DNA of 64,000 nucleotides from Agelas oroides. Its lineage: Eukaryota > Porifera > Demospongiae > Agelasida > Agelasidae. The DNA lies in the NCBI GenBank assembly GCA_949130485.1, contig OX422189.1:5567720-5631719 (forward strand), written 5' to 3'. This document shows positions 23,601-35,700 of this stretch, one piece after another (position 1 is the first letter of the stretch; each line of letters begins with the position of its first letter). The notes under the pieces are model-generated. The model was not told the DNA's origin. It made no database searches and was given only the letters and a program-made list of their open reading frames with translations. The position numbers and the translations under genes are program-made.

Positions 23601-26600
23601 GCCAGGAACAACCATGGTAGAGTCAAGTAGAGCCACGTAGAGCCATAGAAGTGTTTAGCAGAAGCCAGTAGAGTTAGGTAGAGCAATGGTAAGGTGTAGT
23701 AGAGTCCAGTAGAGCTAAGTGGAGCAATGGTAGAGTGTAGTAGAGCCAAGTAGAGACATGGTAGAGTGTAGTAGAGTCATGTAGAGCCAATTAGAGCAAT
23801 GGTAGAGTGTAGTAGAGTCAAGTAGAGCTACGTAGAGCAATGGTAGAGTGTAGTATAGCGAAGTAGAGCCATGGTAGAGTGTTGTAGAGCCATGTAGAGC
23901 CAAGTAGAGCAATGGTAGAGTGTAGTCGAGTCAAGTAGAGCTAAGTAGAGCAAAGGTAGAGTGTAGTAGAGCCAAGTAGACCAATGGTAGAGTGTAGTAG
24001 AGCCTCAAGTAGAGACATGGTAGAGTGTAGTAGAGTCAAGTAGAGCTACGTAGAGCAATGGTAGAGTGTAGTATAGCGAAGTAGAGCCATGGTAGAGTGT
24101 TGTAGAGCCATGTAGAGCCAAGTAGAGCAATGGTAGAGTGTAGTCGAGTCAAGTAGAGCTAAGTAGAGCAAAGGTAGAGTGTAGTAGAGCCAAGTAGACC
24201 AATGGTAGAGTGTAGTAGAGTCAAGTAGAGCTACGTAGAGCAATGGTAGAGTGTAGTAGAGCCTCAAGTAGAGACATGGTAGAGTGTAGTAGAGTCATGT
24301 AGAGCCAAGTAGAGGAATGGTAGAGTGTAGTAGAGTCAAGTAGAGCTACGTAGAGCAATGGTAGAGTGTAGTAGAGCGAAGTAGAGCCATGGTAGAGTGT
24401 TGTAGAGTCAAGTAGAGCCAACTAGAGCCATTGTAGGGTGTAGTAGAGCCAAGTAGAGCAATTGTAGAGTGTAGTAGAGTCCAGTAGAGCTAAGTAGAGG
24501 AATGGGAGAGTGTAGTAGAACCCAGTAGAGCCATGGTATGTAGAGTGTAGTAGAGTCACCTAGAGCCAAGTAGAGCACTGATAAAGTGTAGTAGAGTGAA
24601 GGAGAGATAAGTAGAGCACAGGAAGAGTGTAGTAGAGCCAAGTAGAGCAATAGTGGAGTGTAGTAGAGTCAAGTAGAGCCTACTAGAGCCATGGTAGGGT
24701 GTAGTAGAGCCAAGTAGAGTCATGGTAGAGTGTAGTAGAGTCAAGTAGAGCTACGTTGAGCAATGGTAGAGTGTAGTATAGCGAAGTAGAGCCATGGTAG
24801 AGTGTTGTAGAGCCATGTAGAGCCAAGTAGAGCAAAGGTAGAGTGTAGTAGAGCCAAGTAGACCAATGGTAGAGTGTAGTAGAGTCAAGTAGAGCTACGT
24901 AGAGCAATGGTAGAGTGTAGTAGAGCCTCAAGTAGAGACATGGTAGAGTGTAGTAGAGTCATGTAGAGCCAAGTAGAGCAATGGTAGAGTGTAGTAGAGT
25001 CAAGTAGAGCTACGTAGAGCAATGGTAGAGTGTAGTAGAGCGAAGTAGAGCCATGGTAGAGTGTTGTAGAGTCAAGTAGAGCCAACTAGAGCCATGGTAG
25101 GGTGTAGTAGAGCCAAGTAGAGCAATTGTAGAGTGTAGTAGAGTCCAGTAGAGCTAAGTAGAGGAATGGGAGAGTGTAGTAGAACCCAGTAGAGCCATGG
25201 TATGTAGAGTGTAGTAGAGTCACCTAGAGCCAAGTAGAGCACTGATAAAGTGTAGTAGAGTGAAGGAGAGATAAGTAGAGCACAGGAAGAGTGTAGTAGA
25301 GCCAAGTAGAGCAATAGTGGAGTGTAGTAGAGTCAAGTAGAGCCTACTAGAGCCATGGTAGGGTGTAGTAGAGCCAAGTAGAGTCATGGTAGAGTGTAGT
25401 ACAGTCAAGAAGAGCCAGGTAGAGCCATGGTAGAGTGTACTAGAGTCAAGTAGAGACATGGTAGGGGCCACTAGTGTCATGTAGAGACAAGTAGAGCAAT
25501 GGAAGAGAGTAGTAGAGTCCAGTAGAGGTAAGTAGATTAATGGTAGAGTATAGTAGAACCATGAAGAGCCATGGTAGAGTGCAGTAGAGTCAAGTAGAGC
25601 CACGTAGAGCATTAGAAGTGTTTAGTAGAATCCAGTAGAGCTAGGTAGAGCAATGGTAAGGTGTAGTAGAGTCCAGTAGAGCCAAGTAGAGCAATGGTAG
25701 AGTGTAGTAGAACCAAGAAGAGCCATGGTAGAGTGCAGTAGAGTCAAGTATAGCCACGTAGAGCAAGAGAAGTGTTTAGGAGAATCCAGTAGAGCTAGGT
25801 AGAGCAATGGTAAGGTGTAGTAGAGTCCAGTAGAGCTAAGTAGAGCATTGGTAGATCATAGTAGAGCCAAGGAGAGGTATGGTAGAGTGTAGTAGGGTCT
25901 TGTAGAGCCAAGTAGAGCAATGGTAGAGTGTAGTAGAGCCAAGGAGAGCCATGGTAGGGGGTAGTTGAGCCATGTAGACACAAGTAGAGTCATGGTAGAG
26001 TGCAGTAGAATTAAGTAGAGCGAAGCAGAGCCATATAGCAATGGTAGAGGGTAGTATATAGCCAACTAGAGTCATGGTATGGGGTACTAGTGTCATGTAG
26101 AGACAAGTAGAGCCATGGTAGAGAGTAGTAAAGCCATGTAGAGACAAGTAGAGATATGGTAGAGTGTAGTAGAGTCAAGTAGAGCTAAGTAGAGCAATTG
26201 TAGAGTGTAGTAAAGCCAAGTAGAGCCATTAGAGTGTAGTAGAGTCAAGTAGAGCTACGTAGAGGAATGGTAGAGTGTAGTAGAGTCAAGTAGAGCTAAG
26301 TAGAGCAATGGTAGAGTGTAGTAGAGCCAGGTAGAGGAATGGCGGAATGCAGTACAGTCAAGTAGAGCCAAGTGGAGCCATGGTAGAGTGTAATAGAGTC
26401 AAGTAGATCCACATAGAGCTGTGGTAGAGTTTAGTAGAGTCCAGTAGAGCTAAGTAGAGTACTTGTAGAGTGAAGTAGAGCCAAGTAGACCCATGATAGA
26501 GGGTACTAGAGTCAAGTAGAGCCAAGTAGAGCAATGATAGAGTGCAGTAGAGTCCAGTAGAGCTAAGTAGAGTAATGGTAGAGTGAAGTAGAACCAGGAA

Positions 26601-27437
26601 GAGCCATGGTAGAGTGCAGTAGAGTGAAGTAGAGCCACGTAGAGACATAGAAGTGTTTAGTAGAATCCATCAAAAGCAGGTAGAGGAATGGTAAGGTGTA
26701 GTATAGTCCAGTAGAGCAAAGTAGATCAACGGTAGAGTGTAGTAGAGACTTGTAGAGCCAAGTAGAGCAATGGAAGAGTGTAGTAGAGACAAGTAGAGCC
26801 ATGGTAGAGAGTAGTAGAGCCATGTAGAAGCACGTAGAGGAATGGTAGAGTGTAGTAGAGTCAATTAGAGCTAAGTCGAGCAATGGTAGAGTGTAGTAGA
26901 GCCAAGTACAGGCATGGCGGAGTGCAGTACTGTCAAGTAGAGCCAAGTGGAGCCATGGTAGAGTGTAGTAGAGTCAAGTATAGCCACATAGAGCCATCGT
27001 AGAGTGTAGTAGAAACCAGTAGAGCTAAGAAGAGCAATGGTAGAGTGTAGTATAGAGCCAAGTAGAGCCAAGGTAGAGTGCAGTAGAGTCAAGTACAGGC
27101 AAGCAGATCCATGGTAGAGCATAGTAGAGCTAGGTTCAAGTAGAGCCATGGTAGACAGTAGGAAAGTCCAGTAGAGCTAAGTAGAGTAATGGTAGAGTAC
27201 GTGTAGTATAGCCAAGTAGAGAGATGATAGGGGGCACTAGTGTCATGTAGAGCCAAGGATATCCATGGTAGAGAGTAGTAGACTCTAGTAGAGTTAGGTA
27301 GAGAAATGGTAGAGTGTAGTAGAGCCAGGAACAACCATGGTAGAGTCAAGTAGAGCCACGTAGAGCCATAGAAGTGTTTAGAAGAAGCCAGTAGAGTTAG
27401 ATAGAGCAATGGTAAGGTGTAGTAGAGTCCAGTAGAG
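20656..27437. repeat. Second repeat domain: 3059-bp unit and its 3723-bp derivative
   Basis: The segment 20656-23714 (3059 bp) recurs from 23715, but the second copy is 3723 bp long. The extra 664 bp come from an internal duplication: at about 24738 the sequence jumps back and repeats material first read from about 24020, then rejoins the original order. Offsets are 3059 before the jump and 3723 after it. Confidence 0.82.
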
Positions 27438-30400
27438 CTAAGTGGAGCAATGGTAGAGTGTAGTAGAGCCAAGTAGACACATGGTAGAGTGTAGTAGAGT
27501 CATGTAGAGCCAATTAGAGCAATGGTAGAGTGTAGTAGAGTCAAGTAGAGCTACATAGAGCAATGGTAGAGTGTAGTATAGCGAAGTAGAGCCATGGTAG
27601 AGTGTTGTAGAGCCATGTAGAGCCAAGTAGAGCAATGGTAGAGTGTAGTCGAGTCAAGTAGAGCTAAGTAGAGCAAAGGTAGAGTGTAGTAGAGCCAAGT
27701 AGACCAATGGTAGAGTGTAGTAGAGTCAAGTAGAGCTACGTAGAGCAATGGTAGAGTGTAGTAGAGCCTCAAGTAGAGACATGGTAGAGTGTAGTAGAGT
27801 CATGTAGAGCCAAGTAGAGCAATGGTAGAGTGTAGTAGAGTCAAGTAGAGGTACGTATAGGAATGGTAGAGTGTAGTAGAGCGAAGTAGAGCCATGATAG
27901 AGTGTTGTAGAGTCAAGTAGAGCCAACTAGAGCCATGGTAGGGTGTAGTAGAGCCAAGTAGAGCAATTGTAGAGTGTAGTAGAGTCCAGTAGAGCGAAGT
28001 AGAGGAATGGTAGAGTGTAGTAGAGCCCAGTAGAGCCATGGTATATAGAGTGTAGTAGAGTCACGTAGAGCCAAGTAGAGCACTGATAAAGTGTAGTAGA
28101 GTGAAGTAGAGCTAAGTAGAGCACAGGTAGAGTGTAGTAGAGCCAAGTAGAGCCAAAGTGGAGTGTAGTAGAGTCAAGTAGAGCCTACTAGAGCCATGGT
28201 AGGGTGTAGTAGAGCCAAGTAGAGTCATGGTAGAGTGTAGTACAGTCAAGAAGAGCCAAGTAGAGCCATGGTAGAGTGTAGTAGAACCAAGAAGATCCAT
28301 GGTAGAGTGCAGTAGAGTCAAGTAGAGCCACGTAGAGCCAGAGAAGTGTTTAGTAGAATCCAGTAGAGCTAGGTAGAGCAATGGTAAGGTGTAGTAGAGT
28401 CCCGTAGAGCTAAGTAGAGCAATGGTAGATCATAGTAGAGCCAAGTAGAGACATGGTAGAGTGTAGTAGGGTCTTGTAGAGCCAAGTAGAGCAATGGTAG
28501 AGTGTAGTAGAGCCAAGGAGAGCCATGGTAGAGAGTAGTTGACCCATGTAGACACAAGTAGAGTCATGGTAGAGTGCAGTAGAAGTAAGTAGAGCGAAGC
28601 AGAGCCACATAGTAGGGAGTAGTGGAGTCCAGTAGAGCTAAGTAGAGCAATGGTAGAGTGTAGTATCTAGCTAACTAGAGACATGGTAGGGGACACTAGT
28701 GTCATGTAGAGACAAGTATAGCCATAGTAGAGAGTAGTAGAGCCATGTAGAGGCAAGTAGAGATATGGTAGAGTGTAGTAGAGTCAAGTAGAGCTAAGTA
28801 GAGCAATTGTAGAGTGTAGTAGAGCCAAGTTGAGCTAAGTAGAGAAATGGTAGAGTGTTGTAGAGCCAAGTAGAACAATGATAGAGTGTAGTAGAGTGAA
28901 GAAGAGCTAAGTAGAGCAAAGGTAGAGTGTAGTAGAGCCAAGTAGTGCCATGGTGGAGTGTAGTAGAGTCAAGTAGAGCCAACTAGAGCCATGGTAGGGT
29001 GTAGTAGAGCCAAGTAGAGCCATGGTAGAGTGTAGTAGAGTGCAGTAGAGCCAAGTAGAGCCACGTAGAGACATAGAAGTGTTTAGTAGAATCCATCAAA
29101 GGCAGTTAGAGGAATGGTAAGGTGTAGTAGAGTCCAGTAGAGCAAAGTAGATCAACGGTAGAGTGTAGTAGAGCCAAGTAGAGACATGGTAGAGGGTAGT
29201 AGAGACTTGTAGAGCCAAGTAGAGCAATGGAAGAGTGTAGTAGATACAAGTAGAGCCATGGTAGAGAGTAGTAGAGCCATGTACAAGCACGTAGAGGAAT
29301 GGTAGAGTGTAGTAGAGTCAAGTAGAGCTAAGTAGAGCAATGGTAGAGTGTAGTAGAGCCAAGGACAGGCATGGCGGAGTGCAGTACTGTCAAGTAGAGC
29401 CAAGTGGAGCCATGGTAGAGTGTAGTAGAGTCAAGTATAGCCACATAGAGCCATGGTAGAGTGTAGTAGAAACCAGTAGAGCTAAGAAGAGCAATGGTAG
29501 AGTGTAGTATAGAGCCAAGTAGAGCCAAGGTAGAGTGCAGTAAAGTCAAGTACAGCTAATTAGATCCATGGTAGAGCATAGTAGAGTCGACTAGGTTCAA
29601 GTAGAGCCATGGTAGACAGTAGGAGAGTCCAGTAGAGCTAAGTAGTGTAATGGTAGAGTACGTGTAGTATAGCCAAGTAGAGAGATGATAGGGGGCACTA
29701 GTGTCATGTAGAGCCAAGGATATCCATGGTAGAGAGTAGTAGACTCTAGTAGAGTTAGGTAGGGAAATGGTAGAGTGTAGTAGTGCCAGGAACAACCATG
29801 GTAGAGTCAAGTAGAGCCACGTAGAGCCATAGAAGTGTTTAGCAGAAGCCAGTAGAGTTAGGTAGAGCAATGGTAAGGTGTAGTAGAGTCCAGTAGAGCT
29901 AAGTGGAGCAATGGTAGAGTGTAGTAGAGCCAAGTAGAGACATGGTAGAGTGTAGTAGAGTCATGTAGAGCCAATTAGAGCAATGGTAGAGTGTAGTAGA
30001 GTCAAGTAGAGCTACGTAGAGCAATGGTAGAGTGTAGTATAGCGAAGTAGAGCCATGGTAGAGTGTTGTAGAGCCATGTAGAGCCAAGTAGAGCAATGGT
30101 AGAGTGTAGTCGAGTCAAGTAGAGCTAAGTAGAGCAAAGGTAGAGTGTAGTAGAGCCATGTAGACCAATGGTAGAGTGTAGTAGAGCCTCAAGTAGAGAC
30201 ATGGTAGAGTGTAGTAGAGTCATGTAGAGCCAAGTAGAGCAGTGGTAAAGTGTAGTAGAGTCAAGTAGAGCTACGTAGAGCAATGGTAGAGTGTGGTAGA
30301 GCGAAGTAGAGCCATGGTAGAGTGTTGTAGAGTCAAGTAGAGCTAACTAGAGTCATGGTAGGGTGTAGTAGAGCCAAGTAGAGCAATTGTAGAGTGTAGT

Positions 30401-32770
30401 AGAGTCCAGTAGAGCTAAGTAGAGGAATGGTAGAGTGTAGTAGAGCCCAGTAGAGCCATGGTGTATAGAGTGTAGTAGAGTCATGTAGAGCCAAGTAGAG
30501 CACTGATAAAGTGTAGTAGAGTGAAGTAGAGCTAAGTAGAGCACAGGTAGAGTGTAGTAGAGCCAAGTAGAGCCATAGTGGAGTGTAGTAGAGTCAAGTA
30601 GAGCCTACCAGAGCCATGGTAGGGTGTAGTAGAGACAAGTAGAGTCATGGTAGAGTGTAGTACAGTCAAGAAGAGCCAAGTAGAGCCATGGTAGAGTGTA
30701 ATAGAGTCCAGTAGATCTAATTAGAGTAATGGTAGAGTGTAGTAGAGCCAGGTAGAGCCATGGTAGAATGTACTAGAGTCAAGTAGAGACATGGTAGGGG
30801 CCACTAGTGTCATGTAGAGACAAGTAGAGCAATGGAAGAGAGTAGTAGAGTCCAGTAGAGGTAAGTAGATTAATGGTAGAGTATAGTAGAACCACGAAGA
30901 GCCATGGTAGAGTGCAGTAGAGTCAAGTAGAGCCACGTAGAGCATTAGAAGTGTTTAGTAGAATCCAGTAGAGCTAGGTAGAGCAATGGTAAGGTGTAGT
31001 AGAGTCCAGTAGAGCCAAGTAGAGCAATGGTAGAGTGTAGTAGAACCAAGAAGAGCCATGGTAGAGTGCAGTAGAGTCAAGTAGAGCCACGTAGAGCAAG
31101 AGAAGTGTTTAGGAGAATCCAGTAGAGCTAGGTAGAGCAATGGTAAGGTGTAGTAGAGTCCAGTAGAGCTAAGTAGAGCATTGGTAGATCATAGTAGAGC
31201 CAAGGAGAGGTATGGTAGAGTGTAGTAGGGTCTTGTAGAGCCAAGTAGAGCAATGGTAGAGTGTAGTAGAGCCAAGGAGAGCCATGGTAGGGGGTAGTTG
31301 AGCCATGTAGACACAAGTAGAGTCATGGTAGAGTGCAGTAGAATTAAGTAGAGCGAAGCAGAGCCATATAGCAATGGTAGAGTGTAGTATATAGCCAACT
31401 AGAGTCATGGTATGGGGTACTAGTGTCATGTAGAGACAAGTAGAGCCATGGTAGAGAGTAGTAGAGCCATGTAGAGACAAGTAGAGATATGGTAGAGTGT
31501 AGTAGAGTCAAGTAGAGCTAAGTAGAGCAATTGTAGAGTGTAGTAAAGCCAAGTAGAGCCATTAGAGTGTAGTAGAGTCAAGTAGAGCTACGTAGAGGAA
31601 TGGTAGAGTGTAGTAGAGTCAAGTAGAGCTAAGTAGAGCAATGGTAGAGTGTAGTAGAGCCAGGTAGAGGAATGGCGGAATGCAGTACAGTCAAGTAGAG
31701 CCAAGTGGAGCCATGGTAGAGTGTAATAGAGTCAAGTAGATCCACATAGAGCTGTGGTAGAGTTTAGTAGAGTCCAGTAGAGCTAAGTAGAGTACTTGTA
31801 GAGTGAAGTAGAGCCAAGTAGACCCATGATAGAGGGTACTAGAGTCAAGTAGAGCCAAGTAGAGCAATGATAGAGTGCAGTAGAGTCCAGTAGAGCTAAG
31901 TAGAGTAATGGTAGAGTGAAGTAGAACCAGGAAGAGCCATGGTAGAGTGCAGTAGAGTGAAGTAGAGCCACGTAGAGACATAGAAGTGTTTAGTAGAATC
32001 CATCAAAGGCAGGTAGAGGAATGGTAAGGTGTAGTATAGTCCAGTAGAGCAAAGTAGATCAACGGTAGAGTGTAGTAGAGACTTGTAGAGCCAAGTAGAG
32101 CAATGGAAGAGTGTAGTAGAGACAAGTAGAGCCATGGTAGAGAGTAGTAGAGCCATGTAGAAGCACGTAGAGGAATGGTAGAGTGTAGTAGAGTCAATTA
32201 GAGCTAAGTCGAGCAATGGTAGAGTGTAGTAGAGCCAAGTACAGGCATGGCGGAGTGCAGTACTGTCAAGTAGAGCCAAGTGGAGCCATGGTAGAGTGTA
32301 GTAGAGTCAAGTATAGCCACATAGAGCCATCGTAGAGTGTAGTAGAAACCAGTAGAGCTAAGAAGAGCAATGGTAGAGTGTAGTATAGAGCCAAGTAGAG
32401 CCAAGGTAGAGTGCAGTAGAGTCAAGTACAGGCAAGTAGATCCATGGTAGAGCATAGTAGAGCTAGGTTCAAGTAGAGCCATGGTAGACAGTAGGAAAGT
32501 CCAGTAGAGCTAAGTAGAGTAATGGTAGAGTACGTGTAGTATAGCCAAGTAGAGAGATGATAGGGGGCACTAGTGTCATGTAGAGCCAAGGATATCCATG
32601 GTAGAGAGTAGTAGACTCTAGTAGAGTTAGGTAGAGAAATGGTAGAGTGTAGTAGAGCCAGGAACAACCATGGTAGAGTCAAGTAGAGCCACGTAGAGCC
32701 ATAGAAGTGTTTAGAAGAAGCCAGTAGAGTTAGATAGAGCAATGGTAAGGTGTAGTAGAGTCCAGTAGAG
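27438..32770. repeat. Third repeat domain: 5333-bp spacing unit
   Basis: Sequence from about 25400 to 27900 recurs 5333 bp later (about 30720-33250). A second, overlapping duplication with spacing 4534 bp links about 28840-30250 to 33374-34784. The unit can be split at 29899 into 2461 and 2872 bp. Limits are approximate. Confidence 0.72.
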
Positions 32771-35700
32771 CTAAGTGGAGCAATGGTAGAGTGTAGTAGA
32801 GCCAAGTAGAGACATGGTAGAGTGTAGTAGAGTCATGTAGAGCCAATTAGAGCAATGGTAGAGTGTAGTAGAGTCAAGTAGAGCTACGTAGAGCAATGGT
32901 AGAGTGTAGTATAGCGAAGTAGAGCCATGGTAGAGTGTTGTAGAGCCATGTAGAGCCAAGTAGAGCAATGGTAGAGTGTAGTCGAGTCAAGTAGAGCTAA
33001 GTAGAGCAAAGGTAGAGTGTAGTAGAGCCAAGTAGACCAATGGTAGAGTGTAGTAGAGTCAAGTAGAGCTACGTGGAGCAATGGTAGAGTGTAGTAGAGC
33101 CTCAAGTAGAGACATGGTAGAGTGTAGTAGAGTCATGTAGAGCCAAGTAGAGCAATGGTAGAGTGTAGTAGAGTCAAGTAGAGGTACGTAGAGGAATGGT
33201 AGAGTGTAGTAGAGCGAAGTAGAGCCATGGTAGAGTGTTGTAGAGTCAAGTAGAGCCAACTAGAGCCATGGTAGGGTGTAGTAGAGCCAAGTAGAGCAAT
33301 TGTAGAGTGTAGTATAGTCCAGTAGAGCGAAGTAGAGCAATTGTAGAGTGTAGTAGAGCCAAGTTGAGCTAAGTAGAGAAATGGTAGAGTGTGGTAGAGC
33401 CAAGTAGAACAATGATAGAGTGTAGTAGAGTGAAGAAGAGCTAAGTAGAGCAAAGGTAGAGTGTAGTAGAGCCAAGTAGTGCCATGGTGGAGTGTAGTAG
33501 AGTCAAGTAGAGCCAACTAGAGCCATGGTAGGGTGTAGTAGAGCCAAGTAGAGCCATGGTAGAGTGTAGTAGAGTGCAGTAGAGCCAAGTAGAGCCACGT
33601 AGAGACATGGAAGTGTTTAGTAGAATCCATCAAAGGCAGGTAGAGGAATGGTAAGGTGTAGTAGAGTCCAGTAGAGCAAAGTAGATCAACGGTAGAGTGT
33701 AGTAGAGCCAAGTAGAGACATGGTAGAGGGTAGTAGAGACTTGTAGAGCCAAGTAGAGCAATGGAAGAGTGTAGTAGATACAAGTAGAGCCATGGTAGAG
33801 AGTAGTAGAGCCATGTACAAGCACGTAGAGGAATGGTAGAGTGTAGTAGAGTCAAGTAGAGCTAAGTAGAGCAATGGTAGAGTGTAGTAGAGCCAAGGAC
33901 AGGCATGGCGGAGTGCAGTACTGTCAAGTAGAGCCAAGTGGAGCCATGGTAAGGTGTAGTAGAGTCAAGTATAGCCACATAGAGCCATGGTAGAGTGTAG
34001 TAGAAACCAGTAGAGCTAAGAAGAGCAATGGTAGAGTGTAGTATAGAGCCAAGTAGAGCCAAGGTAGAGTGCAGTAAAGTCAAGTACAGTTAATTAGATC
34101 CATGGTAGAGCATAGTAGAGTCGACTAGGTTCAAGTAGAGCCATGGTAGACAGTAGGAGAGTCCAGTAGAGCTAAGTAGTGTAATGGTAGAGTACGTGTA
34201 GTATAGCCAAGTAGAGAGATGATAGGGGGCACTAGTGTCACGTAGAGCCAAGGATATCCATGGTAGAGAGTAGTAGACTCTAGTAGAGTTAGGTAGGGAA
34301 ATGGTAGAGTGTAGTAGTGCCAGGAACAACCATGGTAGAGTCAAGTAGAGCCACGTAGAGCCATAGAAGTGTTTAGCAGAAGCCAGTAGAGTTAGGTAGA
34401 GCAATGGTAAGGTGTAGTAGAGTCCAGTAGAGCTAAGTGGAGCAATGGTAGAGTGTAGTAGAGCCAAGTAGAGACATGGTAGAGTGTAGTAGAGTCATGT
34501 AGAGCCAATTAGAGCAATGGTAGAGTGTAGTAGAGTCAAGTAGAGCTACGTAGAGCAATGGTAGAGTGTAGTATAGCGAAGTAGAGCCATGTAGAGCCAA
34601 GTAGAGCAATGGTAGAGTGTAGTCGAGTCAAGTAGAGCTAAGTAGAGCAAAGGTAGAGTGTAGTAGAGCCATGTAGACCAATGGTAGAGTGTAGTAGAGC
34701 CTCAAGTAGAGACATGGTAGAGTGTAGTAGAGTCATGTAGAGCCAAGTAGAGCAGTGGTAAAGTGTAGTAGAGTCAAGTAGAGCTACGTAGAGCAATGGT
34801 AGAGTGTGGTAGAGCGAAGTAGAGCCATGGTAGAGTGTTGTAGAGTCAAGTAGAGCTAACTAGAGCCATGGTAGGGTGTAGTAGAGCCAAGTAGAGCAAT
34901 TGTAGAGTGTAGTAGAGTCCAGTAGAGCTAAGTAGAGGAATGGTAGAGTGTAGTAGAGCCCAGTAGAGCCATGGTATATAGAGTGTAGTAGAGCCAAGTA
35001 GAGCCATAGTGGAGTGTAGTAGAGTCAAGGAGAGCCTACCAGAGCCATGGTAGGGTGTAGTAGAGACAAGTAGAGTCATGGTAGAGTGTAGTACAGTCAA
35101 GAAGAGCCAAGTAGAGCCATGGTAGAGTGTAATGGAGTCCAGTAGATCTAATTAGAGTAATGGTAGAGTGTAGTAGAGCCAGGTAGAGCCATGGTAGAGT
35201 GTACTAGAGTCAAGTAGAGACATGGTAGGGGCCACTAGTGTCATGTAGAGACAAGTAGAGCAATGGAAGAGAGTAGTAGAGTCCAGTAGAGGTAAGTAGA
35301 TTAATGGTAGAGTATAGTAGAACCACGAAGAGCCATGGTAGAGTGCAGTAGAGTCAAGTAGAGCCATGTAGAGCATTAGAAGTGTTTAGTAGAATCCAGT
35401 AGAGCTAGGTAGAGCAATGGTAAGGTGTAGTAGAGTCTAGTAGAGCCAAGTAGAGCAATGGTAGAGTGTAGTAGAACCAAGAAGAGCCATGGTAGAGTGC
35501 AGTAGAGTCAAGTAGAGCCACGTAGAGCCAGAGAAGTGTTTAGTAGAATCCAGTAGAGCTAGGTAGAGCAATGGTAAGGTGTAGTAGAGTCCAGTAGAGC
35601 TAAGCAGAGCAATGGTAGATCATAGTAGAGCCAAGTAGAGACATGGTAGAGTGTAGTAGGGTCTTGTAGAGCCAAGTAGAGCAATGGTAGAGTGTAGTAG

